Assembly (NCBI RefSeq): GCF_003697815.1
Contig: NZ_RDQG01000005.1
Coordinates: 1 to 64,000, forward strand
Length of the DNA stretch: 64,000 bases
Source: Halalkalicoccus subterraneus
GTDB lineage: Archaea; Halobacteriota; Halobacteria; Halobacteriales; Halalkalicoccaceae
Direction of reading: 5' to 3'
In this document: piece by piece, positions 51,810-60,145 of the stretch
Numbering within the stretch: position 1 is the first letter of the stretch
Layout: each line of letters opens with the position of its first letter
Notes under the pieces: model-generated
What the model was told of the DNA's origin: nothing
Seen by the model: the letters and a program-made list of their open reading frames with translations, nothing else
Databases searched by the model: none
Program-made: the position numbers and the translations under genes

Positions 51810-53153
51810 TTACCGCACCGATTCGATCGCGTCGCGAAACAGCGAGACCCCGAGTTCGATCTCGCGCTCGGTCACGTCGAGCGGCGGCAGGAGTCGAACC
51901 GTACTGTGGCCACAGCCGAGCGTGAGCAGCCCGCGCTGGAGTCCTGCCTTCACGACCTCGGTACGGCGTTCTTTCGAGTCGAACTCGACGGCGAGCATCA
52001 GGCCCTTTCCCCTGACGTCCGTCACCCCTTCGAGGTCGGCATCCCGCAGCAGTTCCTGCATCTGCCGGCCGCGCTCGACGGCGTTCTCGAGCAGGTCGTA
52101 CTCCTCGATGGCGTCGAGGGTGAACACCCCTTGGGCCGCCGCGACGAGGTCGCCGCCGCCCCACGTCGAGCCGAGGCGGTTCTTCTCCTCGGGGAAGACG
52201 TCCGAGCGGGAGATCGTCGCGCCCGAACGAAGCGCCTTCGCGCTGCAGATCACGTCCGGCTCGATGGCGTAATGATCCGCGGCCCACATCTCCCCTGTGC
52301 GGCCGATCCCCGATTGGATCTCGTCGACGATCAGGTGGATGTCGTGGGTCTCACAGACCCGCTGGACCTCTTCCATGAACGCGTCGCTCGGGAACCGGTA
52401 GCCGCCGACGCCCTGGACCGGTTCGAGGACCATGAAGGCGACCTCCGCGGGGTCCATGTAGCCCCGCTCGGGATCGAGCATCCGTTCGAGCTGCGAGCGC
52501 CCGCCCGCGAAGAAGCCACACGAGCAGGTCGATTCGTCACAGGTGCGGTCCTCGCAGAAGGGCACGGTTCGGGTGCCGGCGATCTCGGGATACGCGCGCG
52601 TGTAGACGTCGCCGGCACGCGTCATCGAGAGCGTTCCAAGGGTTCGGCCGTGAAACGCCCCCAGAAAGGTGATTCCGTACTTCCGTTCGGGGGTGTTCGC
52701 GTACGCGATCTTCATCGCGTTCTCGATGGCCTCCGCGCCCGAGTTCGAGAGGAAGACGGTGTCCATGTCGTACTGCGAGGCGCTCCCGACGAGACGCTCC
52801 ATGAGCTGGGCCGCGCCCGGGATCTCGGGGTCCTCGGGACCGCCCGCCGACCCGGCGTAGAAGTCCTGGCCGGCGATCTTCAGCGGGTCGACGAGGTCGA
52901 ACTCCGCCATTCGATCCGTTATCTTCGGGTTGTTGTAGCCGAGCGGCGCGGCACCGATGTGACAGGTGAAATCGAGGAAGACGTTACCGTCGAGGTCGGT
53001 GCAGAACGGGCCCTCGGCCTCGCCGGAGACGTCCCAGGCGAACTCGTGGGCGTGCTCGCTGGGCGCGGAGTATTGATGGTGATGGTCGATCCACTCGCGC
53101 GTCCGCTCCCCGGGAAGCCGCCGGACGCTCGGCTCCGCGTTATCACGATCCAT
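51810..53153 (-). CDS. class III aminotransferase with a four-Cys insert
   Basis: The 447-residue PLP enzyme has FLSNSGAEAIENAMKIA, FLGAFHGRTLGTLSMT, VLEPVQGVGGYRFPSDAF, LIVDEIQSGIGRTGEMWA and the PLP Lys306 in CSAKALRSG. An insert at residues 200-212 carries Cys200, 205, 210 and 212 (FCEDRTCDESTCSC), possibly a metal or disulfide site. Next to the DoeA-like gene it is a good candidate for the DoeD step (diaminobutyrate transamination), by inference. A TTAATAA box at 53175-53181 sits 25 nt before the ATG. Confidence 0.87.
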   Translation of the reverse strand: MDRDNAEPSVRRLPGERTREWIDHHHQYSAPSEHAHEFAWDVSGEAEGPFCTDLDGNVFLDFTCHIGAAPLGYNNPKITDRMAEFDLVDPLKIAGQDFYAGSAGGPEDPEIPGAAQLMERLVGSASQYDMDTVFLSNSGAEAIENAMKIAYANTPERKYGITFLGAFHGRTLGTLSMTRAGDVYTRAYPEIAGTRTVPFCEDRTCDESTCSCGFFAGGRSQLERMLDPERGYMDPAEVAFMVLEPVQGVGGYRFPSDAFMEEVQRVCETHDIHLIVDEIQSGIGRTGEMWAADHYAIEPDVICSAKALRSGATISRSDVFPEEKNRLGSTWGGGDLVAAAQGVFTLDAIEEYDLLENAVERGRQMQELLRDADLEGVTDVRGKGLMLAVEFDSKERRTEVVKAGLQRGLLTLGCGHSTVRLLPPLDVTEREIELGVSLFRDAIESVR

Positions 53154-53170
53154 ACACGGAAACCGTATAC
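53151..53170 (-). promoter_or_regulatory. regulon palindrome overlapping the start of the second aminotransferase
   Basis: On the minus strand GTATACGGTTTCCGTGTATG has the dyad TATACGG-TTT-CCGTGTA and ends in the ATG of the aminotransferase gene. The TATA box is immediately upstream (53175-53181). Binding would cover the transcription start. Confidence 0.7.
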
Positions 53171-53254
53171 CTCGTTATTAACTCTTGTCGTCGTGTGCGA
53201 TAGCGACCGCTGCCGGTGAGGATCGGGAGAACCGAGCGGAAACGGGAACCTACC

Positions 53255-56200
53255 TCAGCACTCCGACCAGCCACATGACTCGCAGGTCTTACAGCCCTCC
53301 GAGTAGTACAGCGTCATCGAGCCACAATCGGGACACTCGGGGCTCTCGCCCGCGTCGATGAGGTCCTGATGGGCGCCCTCCGAAGCGCCCGACTCGACCG
53401 CCGCCCCACCGTCCGTTTCGGGGGCATCGGGCGTTTCGCGGGTCAGTTCCTCCTCCTCGAGTTCGGTGAGGTTCTGCTGTTTGGGGTACGCGCGCTCGAT
53501 ATCACCGTCGAGATAGCGCCGCATCGCCGTACCGATCGCGTCGGGGATGGAGTTGACCTGCTGGCCCTTGTCCCAGGCGACCTTCGGCGAGCGGATCCCC
53601 TGGAGTTCGCTCGCGATCTCCTCGGGATCGACGCCCGAGCGCAGGGCGGTCGAGATGGTTTTCGCGAGCGCCTCGGTGAAGCTCGCGGTGAACCCTCCCG
53701 AATTACCGATGTTCGCGAAGAGCTCGAACGGGCGGCCCTCGCTGTCCTCGTTGATGTTGACGTAGAGCTTGCCGTAGCCCGTGTCGATGCGCTGGGTCAC
53801 GCCGTGGAGCACGTCGGGTCGGGTGCGCTTTTGGGCGTACTGACCCGACTCGGGCGTGAAGTCGAAGTCGTCGGCGACGACCGCGCGGACCTCCTCGTGA
53901 GTGAGGAACTCGTCGATCCCGCCGAACACCTCGGTGATCTGTTCGACGAGCGCCTCGGCGGCTTCCTCCTCGTCGGCGAACTCGGCGTTCTCGGCGCGGG
54001 TAGTCAGCACCTGCTTCGATCGGGTACCGTCCCGATAGACGGTGACGCCCTTGCCGCCGTTGTCGTAGATGAACCTGAAGACATCCGCCATGTCCTCGCG
54101 CGAGGCGTCGTTCGGGAAGTTGCAGGTCTTCGAGATGGCCGAATCGACGCCCGTCTGGCAGGCACACTGGACGGCGGCGTGGTCCTTACCGGCCAGATCA
54201 CCCGTGACGACGAACAGCTCGCCGATGGCGTTCGGGACAGTGGAAAGCCCCTCGACGCCATCGAACTCGTTGCTCCCCATCTGTTCTTGGGCCTCACGTT
54301 TGACTTCCTCGACGTCGATGTCGTTGGCCTCCAGAGTGCGCAGGAAGTAGTCGTCGAACTCGACGAGCATCTCGTCGCCCTGGACGTCGTCGCTCACGTT
54401 CTTGTAGTAGGCGACGTTGTAGATGGGCTCACATCCCCCCGTCGTGTTGCCGACCATCGAGGTCGTGCCGGTGGGCGCGATCGTCGTCGTGTTGTGGTTG
54501 CGCATCGGGAAGCCTTCATCCCAGTCGCTTGCGTCCTCGCCAGTGTGGTGTTCGAACCACTCGGCGTACTCGGTGGGGTTCGCGTACTTCGAGTCGGCCC
54601 AGTCCTCGAAGCTCCCGCGCTCGCCGGCGAGTTCGTGGCTGGTCCGTTTCGAGCCGTGGTTGATGCGAGTCATCAGCTGGCTCGCGATCTCGTTTCCTTC
54701 CTCGCTGCCGTAACGAACGCCGAGCTGGATGTACAGCTGGGCCAGTCCCATGACTCCGAGCCCGATCTTTCGCATCTCTCTGACTTTCTGCTCGATCTCG
54801 GGGACGGGGAAGTCCGACATCGTGACGACGTTCTCGAGGAATCGGGTCCCGAGTTCGATGCGGCGCTCGAACTCGGCGGTGTCGATCGCCTCGTCGAGAT
54901 AGGCCTCGACTGCGCCCTCGAAGGAGTCGTACTCCTCGATGTGGTCGGCGTGCCAGACCCGCCAGTCGGGGGCTCCCTCGGCTGCGAGCGTCGAGAGGTT
55001 GATGTGGCCCAGGTTGCAGGCCTCGTACTCCTCTAAGGGCTGTTCGCCACAGGGGTTCGTCGCGAGAATGCGGTGGTCGGGGTGGGCCTCGACGTCGAAG
55101 GAGTGTTCCTTGTTCACCCGTTCGAGGTAGATCACGCCGGGTTCGCCGTTCTCGTAGGCACCGTCGACGATGCGATCCCAGATCGCCTCGGCGGGGATCG
55201 AGAACTCCTCGCCGACCTCGACGTGCTCGCCCAGGCCGTAGCGCTCGTACATCTCCTTGGTCTCGGCGGTCGCGATGTGGGGCTCCCCCGTGCGTGGATT
55301 CTCGAAGGTGAACTCCTCGCCGGCCTCGAGCGCCTCCATGAAGTCATCCGTGACGCCGACGCTAATGTTGAAGTTCGAGAGGTGTCCCTCGACGGCGTTT
55401 CTGAGGTGTTTGGGAACCCGTCCATCCTCGTCGATCAACTCACGGGCTTCTTCGAGCGCTTCGGAGAAGGTGGTGTAGGTGTAGTCGTCGGGGTCGTTGA
55501 GCCGCAGCGTGTGGGCCAGCGAGACGTCCTTGTTCTTCGCGTGGATGAATTCGATGACGTCCGGGTGCGAAACGCGCATGACGCCCATCTGAGCGCCGCG
55601 CCGGGCGCCACCCTGGGCGATCGTCTCGCACATCTGGTCGAACGTGCGCATGAACGTGATCGGACCGCTCGCGATCCCGCCCGTACTTCCCACCGAATCG
55701 CCATACGGTCGGAGCTGCCAGAACGCATAGCCCATGCCACCGCCCGACTGGAAGACCTCGGCGGCCTCCTTTGCGGTCTGGTGGATGTCGGAGATGTCGT
55801 CGCCGGGAGAGTCGACGAAACACGCAGAGAGTTGCTGGAGCTCGTCGCCCGCGTTCATCAGGGTCGGTGAGTTCGGGATGAACGAGAGGTCCTCCATTAG
55901 ATCCCGGAACTCCGCCGCTTTCGCCTCGACATGCTCGCGGATCTCGGCGGGAAGCTCGGGGACGATCGTGTCGTAGGTGAACTTGTTGACGTTATAGACG
56001 GTGAGTTCGGTTTCGGCACTGTCGTCGGCAGTGGTACCCGCCCCGAAGACTGCCGCCGCGAGCTCGTCGCGGCGTGGGTGGTCGGGCTTGAGCTGGTCCG
56101 GCGAGACGGTGACGGAGACGTCCCGGCGCTCGCCCTCAAAGACCGCCTCCGCGAGCGCGATGTTCTTCGCGACGCGGACGAAGAGGTCCTCCTGGGTTTC

Positions 56201-56350
56201 GACGAGTTCGCCCTCGGCGTCCTTCTGGAGATACCGTGCGGGAAGGATGTTCTGGTAGGCGTTCGTGGTCAGGCGCTCTTCTAAACTCTCTCCGTCGGTG
56301 CGCTTGACCGGGAGGGTGACCGATTCCGCGTCGGAGTCCGCGCGGCTCAC
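53255..56350 (-). CDS. nrdJ: adenosylcobalamin-dependent ribonucleotide reductase
   Basis: The protein of about 1031 residues has the class II reductase motifs: FIPNSPTLMNAG, QLSACFVDSPGDDISDI, QSGGGMGYAFWQLRPYG, LATNPCGEQPLEEYEACNLG and PTGTTSMVGNTTGGCEP. It ends in a zinc/redox tail, CPDCGSMTLYYSEGCKTCESCGWSEC. It makes deoxynucleotides using vitamin B12. The GTG at 56350 (SRADSDAESVTLPVKRTDG) is chosen because GAGGGG lies about 8 nt upstream and the family begins near this point; the 33-codon extension to 56449 lies in AT-rich DNA and is not family-like. Confidence 0.95.
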   Translation of the reverse strand: MSRADSDAESVTLPVKRTDGESLEERLTTNAYQNILPARYLQKDAEGELVETQEDLFVRVAKNIALAEAVFEGERRDVSVTVSPDQLKPDHPRRDELAAAVFGAGTTADDSAETELTVYNVNKFTYDTIVPELPAEIREHVEAKAAEFRDLMEDLSFIPNSPTLMNAGDELQQLSACFVDSPGDDISDIHQTAKEAAEVFQSGGGMGYAFWQLRPYGDSVGSTGGIASGPITFMRTFDQMCETIAQGGARRGAQMGVMRVSHPDVIEFIHAKNKDVSLAHTLRLNDPDDYTYTTFSEALEEARELIDEDGRVPKHLRNAVEGHLSNFNISVGVTDDFMEALEAGEEFTFENPRTGEPHIATAETKEMYERYGLGEHVEVGEEFSIPAEAIWDRIVDGAYENGEPGVIYLERVNKEHSFDVEAHPDHRILATNPCGEQPLEEYEACNLGHINLSTLAAEGAPDWRVWHADHIEEYDSFEGAVEAYLDEAIDTAEFERRIELGTRFLENVVTMSDFPVPEIEQKVREMRKIGLGVMGLAQLYIQLGVRYGSEEGNEIASQLMTRINHGSKRTSHELAGERGSFEDWADSKYANPTEYAEWFEHHTGEDASDWDEGFPMRNHNTTTIAPTGTTSMVGNTTGGCEPIYNVAYYKNVSDDVQGDEMLVEFDDYFLRTLEANDIDVEEVKREAQEQMGSNEFDGVEGLSTVPNAIGELFVVTGDLAGKDHAAVQCACQTGVDSAISKTCNFPNDASREDMADVFRFIYDNGGKGVTVYRDGTRSKQVLTTRAENAEFADEEEAAEALVEQITEVFGGIDEFLTHEEVRAVVADDFDFTPESGQYAQKRTRPDVLHGVTQRIDTGYGKLYVNINEDSEGRPFELFANIGNSGGFTASFTEALAKTISTALRSGVDPEEIASELQGIRSPKVAWDKGQQVNSIPDAIGTAMRRYLDGDIERAYPKQQNLTELEEEELTRETPDAPETDGGAAVESGASEGAHQDLIDAGESPECPDCGSMTLYYSEGCKTCESCGWSEC

Positions 56351-56643
56351 GCGCAAATCCCCTCGACGCCAGCAAATAGGTTCTGTCGCCTGATTTCTCT
56401 CGATGAAGTCTTCATATCTACTTCCATGTTTGACGAGGATTCCATACATCTCTCCATAGATAAACCCCCATCATTTCATTTCTTACACAATCATGAGGAA
56501 TAAACTGATGGCTGGGTAATATTTAGACTAACAATTCTGCCACTTTCAGTGGCAATTCCGCTTGTATTCTACATCGGCTCGAACCTATTAGTATGTATCC
56601 CAACCGGAGCGAAAGTGATTAATACCTCTTTGCTGTGTATATC

Positions 56644-56690
56644 ATTGCAACACAAGGTGGGCTCTGAGAACTTGATCAGAGCCTTGCAAT
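56644..56690. ncRNA. possible structured element (two-part hairpin)
   Basis: Outer arms ATTGCAA (56644-56650) and TTGCAAT (56684-56690) enclose inner arms GGCTCTGA (56660-56667) and TCAGAGCC (56676-56683) with an 8-nt loop and a 9-nt one-sided bulge. Fifteen pairs in an otherwise unstructured AT-rich gap suggest a folded RNA or a protein site. No known RNA family is recognised. Confidence 0.35.
56648..56664 (+). repeat. 17-bp direct repeat, copy 1
   Basis: CAACACAAGGTGGGCTC differs from copy 2 at 56894-56910 by one base. The copies are 246 bp apart. This copy lies in the bulge and inner arm of the hairpin. Confidence 0.6.
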
Positions 56691-56893
56691 ATCCTCCTTA
56701 GAGAGTCATCAATCGGGCGAGAACACGTACGACTAATAGAACGGCTTGTAACGTTAATTTCAGTAATACCAGTCGATTTCGGAGAGTCGGTTATCTGTGT
56801 CCGCTTGATTTGCGTTGTTCGCTAACAGGGTTGTCACTACGGGAGGTGCTTTTACTCATCTTGTTAGTGGAGATCCGGAGAGAACACCTGTTA

Positions 56894-56910
56894 CAACACA
56901 AGGTGGACTC
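56894..56910 (+). repeat. 17-bp direct repeat, copy 2
   Basis: CAACACAAGGTGGACTC, with 16 of 17 matches to copy 1. No hairpin equal to that of copy 1 forms here. Confidence 0.6.
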
Positions 56911-57159
56911 CAACCAGCCTCCGAGAAATGGATAGACACCCACTCCTATCAAAGTTTACTTTTGAGAATATAAGTAATGAAATAATGTAGACGCGTCTGT
57001 TCGATTTGTAGGTACCATCCATCCCACCCTTCCTGATTAAAGATAGACAGGACGGGTAGCTACTAGTACCTGTCCAAAGTGAAGTGAATGTGAATTAGCG
57101 TCCGACGGCCGTCAGCCACCGCAGACAAAGCTTATTTATTACTATATTATCTATGAGAC

Positions 57160-57363
57160 ATGAACCAGCCGATTCCGATGGAAGCGTTCCTCGCCGCCGA
57201 TTCGAGCATGGTGTTGCTCGTGCTGGCGGCGGTGGCAGTCGTGGTCCTCGTCGGACGATTCCTGTTGAAGCTCGCATGGCGGCTCGTCGCCATGACGACC
57301 GCAGGGATCGTCGTGTTCTACGCCGTGACGGTCGTCCTCCCCTCAGTGTTCGCGCTGGTGTAG
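57160..57363 (+). CDS. small two-helix membrane protein
   Basis: The 67-residue protein has two hydrophobic segments (SSMVLLVLAAVAVVVLVGRFLL and LVAMTTAGIVVFYAVTVVLP). TTATTTATT at about 57131-57139 is about 25 nt upstream, so the mRNA is probably leaderless. It converges with trpG and overlaps its end by 21 bp. The function is unknown. Confidence 0.7.
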   Translation: MNQPIPMEAFLAADSSMVLLVLAAVAVVVLVGRFLLKLAWRLVAMTTAGIVVFYAVTVVLPSVFALV

Positions 57364-57945
57364 GAAGTTCTCGATCACGTCGTGGCCCGTGCCCGTGAGC
57401 ACGCTCTCGGGGTGAAACTGAACGCACTCGATGGGGTACTCGCGGTGGCGCACGCCCATCACCAGCTGCTCGCCCGCGTGGTCGGTCGTCGCGGTCACCT
57501 CGAAACAGTCGGGGATTTCGGTCGCGATCAGCGAGTGATACCGCCCGGCCCGAAAGCCCTGTTCGAGTCCTGAGAACACTCCCCGGCCGTCGTGGTCGAC
57601 GGGGAAGGCCTTCCCGTGGATCGGCTCGGGCGCGCGTCCGACGCTCCCGCCGTAGGCGTAGACGGCGGCTTCGAGGCCGAGACACACCCCGAGGGTCGGG
57701 ATCTCGGGGCTCAGCTCACGGAGCACGTCGAGGGTGACGCCGACGTCCCGATCGTTCTTCGGGTGGCCCGGTCCCGGCGAGATCACGATCGCATCCGGCT
57801 CTACAGAACGAATCTCCGCAAGCGAGGCGGTGTTACGAAGAACCTCGGTCTCGGCGCCCTGTTCGGAGACGTACTCGACGAGGTTGTAGGTGAAGGAGTC
57901 GAAGTTGTCGACGAACAGCACGCGCCGAGTGCGGGCGAGGCTCAC
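57343..57945 (-). CDS. trpG: anthranilate synthase glutamine amidotransferase subunit
   Basis: The 200-residue class I amidotransferase has VLFVDNFDSFTYNLVEY, VISPGPGHPKNDRDVG, the nucleophile in LGVCLGLEAAVYAYGG, GRYHSLIA and ECVQFHPESVLT. It gives ammonia to TrpE. It starts at GTG within the trpE stop (GTGA overlap). It is the last gene of trpDFEG. Confidence 0.96.
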   Translation of the reverse strand: MSLARTRRVLFVDNFDSFTYNLVEYVSEQGAETEVLRNTASLAEIRSVEPDAIVISPGPGHPKNDRDVGVTLDVLRELSPEIPTLGVCLGLEAAVYAYGGSVGRAPEPIHGKAFPVDHDGRGVFSGLEQGFRAGRYHSLIATEIPDCFEVTATTDHAGEQLVMGVRHREYPIECVQFHPESVLTGTGHDVIENFLHQREH

Positions 57946-59495
57946 TGAACCACCCCCGTTCCCGGCTCGACCTCGATGCGTTCGATCGCGTCGAGGACGC
58001 CGCCCATCTTCTTCTCGGTCTCCTCGTATTCGGCGGCCGGATCGCTGTCGGCGACCAGTCCCGCACCGGCCTGGACGGTGATCTCGTCGCGCTCGCCGTG
58101 CTCGATCGTTGCCGTCCGGATCGCGATCGCGGTGTCGGCGTCGCCCGTCCAGGAGTAGTAGCCGACGCCGCCGCCGTAGATCCCGCGGGGTTCTCGCTCC
58201 AGTTCGTCGATGATCTCCATCGCGCGGATCTTCGGCGCGCCCGAGAGGGTACCAGCGGGGAACGCGGCCCGCGTCGCGTCGAACCCGTCGCACTCGGCCG
58301 CGAGCTCGCCGGTGACGGTGCTCTCGATGTGCTGGACGTGGCTGTACTTCAGGACGTTCATGAACTCGTCGACTTTCACCGAACCGGGCTCGCTCACCCG
58401 CCGGACGTCGTTTCGTGCCAGATCGACCAGCATGGTGTGTTCGGCGCGTTCCTTGTCGTCAGCGAGCATCTCGCCGGCGAGCCGACGGTCCTCGACCGGG
58501 CTCGACCCTCGTGAACAGGTGCCCGCGATCGGGTTGCTCGTCACCAGCCCGTCGCGCACCGAGACGAGCGTCTCGGGGCTCGCGCCCACGACGGTTCGAT
58601 CGCCGTAGCCGAGCAGGTACATGTATGGCGAGGGGTTGATCTCCCGGAGCGCCTCGTAGAGCCCCAGCGGGTCGACCTCACCCACCAACTCGCGCTTCCG
58701 TGACAGCACGCCCTGGTAAATGTCGCCGTCGAGCACGTGTTCCTTCGTCTCGCGAACCACTGCCTCGTACTCCTCGCGGGCACCTGCCAACTCGCTCTCA
58801 CGGACGAACCCGCCGGTTTCGGGCTCGTCAGCCCCTTCGAGTGCGCTTCGAACCCGCTCGATTTCGGATTCGAGCGCGTCGTAGAGCTCGTCGGGGTCGT
58901 CTTCCGGGAAGACGATCGGCGTAAGGGAAAGCGTGAGGGTGCCCTCGACCTCGTCGAAGACCAACGTTTTGGTACTCAGGACGAACTGGGCATCGGGCGT
59001 CTCGCTTGCGGGCCGTTCGATTCCGACCTCCGAGAGCCAGAGGTCGTAGACTGCGTCGTAGGCGAGGAATCCGACGAGGCCACCGTGAAGGTGACCGTCC
59101 TCGGGAAACGCAATTCTGGGGACGTCGGGCAGCGCCGCTCGAAGCGTATCGAGGGTGTCGCCGCCGTTGGGTTCCACCAGTTCCTCGAGGCGCTCGTCGC
59201 CGAGCACGTCGACTTCCGTCGAGTCGGGCCGGACGGTGACGACCGCTTCGGGGTCATAGCCGACAAACGAGTACCGGGCGTGGCGGGTCGCGGTTGCGCT
59301 CGTGGGCTGGAACGCCCCGTCCGGGTCCGAGGAGGCGACCTTCTCCGCGCTCTCAAGCAGGAATCCATGTCCGTCGTCGGTGAGGGCTCCGTAGGCCGCA
59401 AGCGGCGTCGTCCCCACGTCGAGATCGTACCCCATATAGACGACCGACGGCTCCTCGACGGTCGCTCGCTCGCGAAACGTCGCGCGGTCGATCAT
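57942..59495 (-). CDS. trpE: anthranilate synthase component I
   Basis: The 517-residue protein has a chorismate-binding domain with VLDGDIYQGVLSRKRE, SPYMYLLGYGDRTVVGASPETL, NPIAGTCSRG, ARNDVRRVSEPGSV, FPAGTLSGAPKIRAMEIIDELE and VQAGAGLVADSDPAAEYEETEKK. It converts chorismate to anthranilate with TrpG. The end overlaps trpG and the start overlaps the trpF end by 4 nt. Confidence 0.97.
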   Translation of the reverse strand: MIDRATFRERATVEEPSVVYMGYDLDVGTTPLAAYGALTDDGHGFLLESAEKVASSDPDGAFQPTSATATRHARYSFVGYDPEAVVTVRPDSTEVDVLGDERLEELVEPNGGDTLDTLRAALPDVPRIAFPEDGHLHGGLVGFLAYDAVYDLWLSEVGIERPASETPDAQFVLSTKTLVFDEVEGTLTLSLTPIVFPEDDPDELYDALESEIERVRSALEGADEPETGGFVRESELAGAREEYEAVVRETKEHVLDGDIYQGVLSRKRELVGEVDPLGLYEALREINPSPYMYLLGYGDRTVVGASPETLVSVRDGLVTSNPIAGTCSRGSSPVEDRRLAGEMLADDKERAEHTMLVDLARNDVRRVSEPGSVKVDEFMNVLKYSHVQHIESTVTGELAAECDGFDATRAAFPAGTLSGAPKIRAMEIIDELEREPRGIYGGGVGYYSWTGDADTAIAIRTATIEHGERDEITVQAGAGLVADSDPAAEYEETEKKMGGVLDAIERIEVEPGTGVVQ

Positions 59496-60145
59496 CTCGC
59501 GGGTACCTCCGCTCTCGCGTCCGTCACCCGCCGGACGAATCGCTCTACTGCGTCGTGATCCTTCTCGCCGCCCTCGCTTTCGACTCCACTCGCGACGTCG
59601 ACGGCGAAGGGCTCGACGACCTCGATCGCCTCCGTGACGTTCTCGGGCGTAAGCCCACCCGCGAGGACCACCGGCGAGTCGAGGTCGCCTGCGAGTTCAC
59701 GGGTCCGCTCCCAGTCGTGGGTGCGTCCGGTACCGCCCGCGCCGCTCGCGTCGGTCGAGTCGACGAGCAGGCCGTCGGCGACGGCGTCGTGTTCGTGTGC
59801 GGCCTCCGGATCCGCGGCGTCGACGGACTTGAGCACCGGCCGTGAAATCGCTTCTCGAACCGTTTCGAGGTTCGTCGGCGAGAATGGACCATGAATCTGG
59901 AGGGCGTCCGGTCGGGTGCGCTCGACGAGTTCGATCGCTTCGTCGGGGGTTTCGGGCATCGTCACGAGTACCCCGGTCACGAACGGCGGGACGCCTTCGA
60001 GCAGTTCGGCGGCCCGTTCGGCGTCCACGGCGCGGGGACTGTCCACGGGAACGCCGCTGATGACGCCGATCGCGTCAGCGCCCGCACGAATCGAGTTCGC
60101 GACGTCCTCCTCGCTGGTGTGCCCGCAGACCTTCACGCGGCTCAT
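59492..60145 (-). CDS. trpF: phosphoribosylanthranilate isomerase
   Basis: The 217-residue TIM barrel begins VKVCGHTSEEDVANSIRAGADAIGVI and includes LQIHGPFSP, GLLVDSTDASGAGGTGRTHDW and VVLAGGLTPENV. The Asp equivalent sits in DSTD. It isomerises PRA to CdRP. Haloarchaeal TrpF often has Gly-His in place of the Lys-Ile-Cys-Gly variant, as here (CGHTS). It overlaps trpD and trpE by 4 nt each. Confidence 0.95.
   Translation of the reverse strand: MSRVKVCGHTSEEDVANSIRAGADAIGVISGVPVDSPRAVDAERAAELLEGVPPFVTGVLVTMPETPDEAIELVERTRPDALQIHGPFSPTNLETVREAISRPVLKSVDAADPEAAHEHDAVADGLLVDSTDASGAGGTGRTHDWERTRELAGDLDSPVVLAGGLTPENVTEAIEVVEPFAVDVASGVESEGGEKDHDAVERFVRRVTDARAEVPAR

Larger units (their letters stand above)
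56351..57159. other. AT-rich intergenic region without genes
   Basis: About 809 bp contain no convincing reading frame on either strand. A sampled 60-base line (56941-57000) is about 32% GC. It contains a short hairpin TGCCACT-TTC-AGTGGCA (56538-56554), a larger hairpin (56644-56690) and a 17-bp direct repeat. An inverted pair CTAACA/TGTTAG lies near 56822-56866. Part must hold the nrdJ promoter. It may be a relic of a mobile element or a non-coding RNA locus. Confidence 0.6.

Noticed and set aside
53369-55036. A 555-codon plus-strand frame across nrdJ
   Set aside because: Antisense shadow of the ribonucleotide reductase with no recognisable motif.
56351-56449. N-terminal extension of nrdJ into AT-rich DNA
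   Set aside because: A GTG at 56350 has a good Shine-Dalgarno sequence and matches the family start; the extension has different composition.
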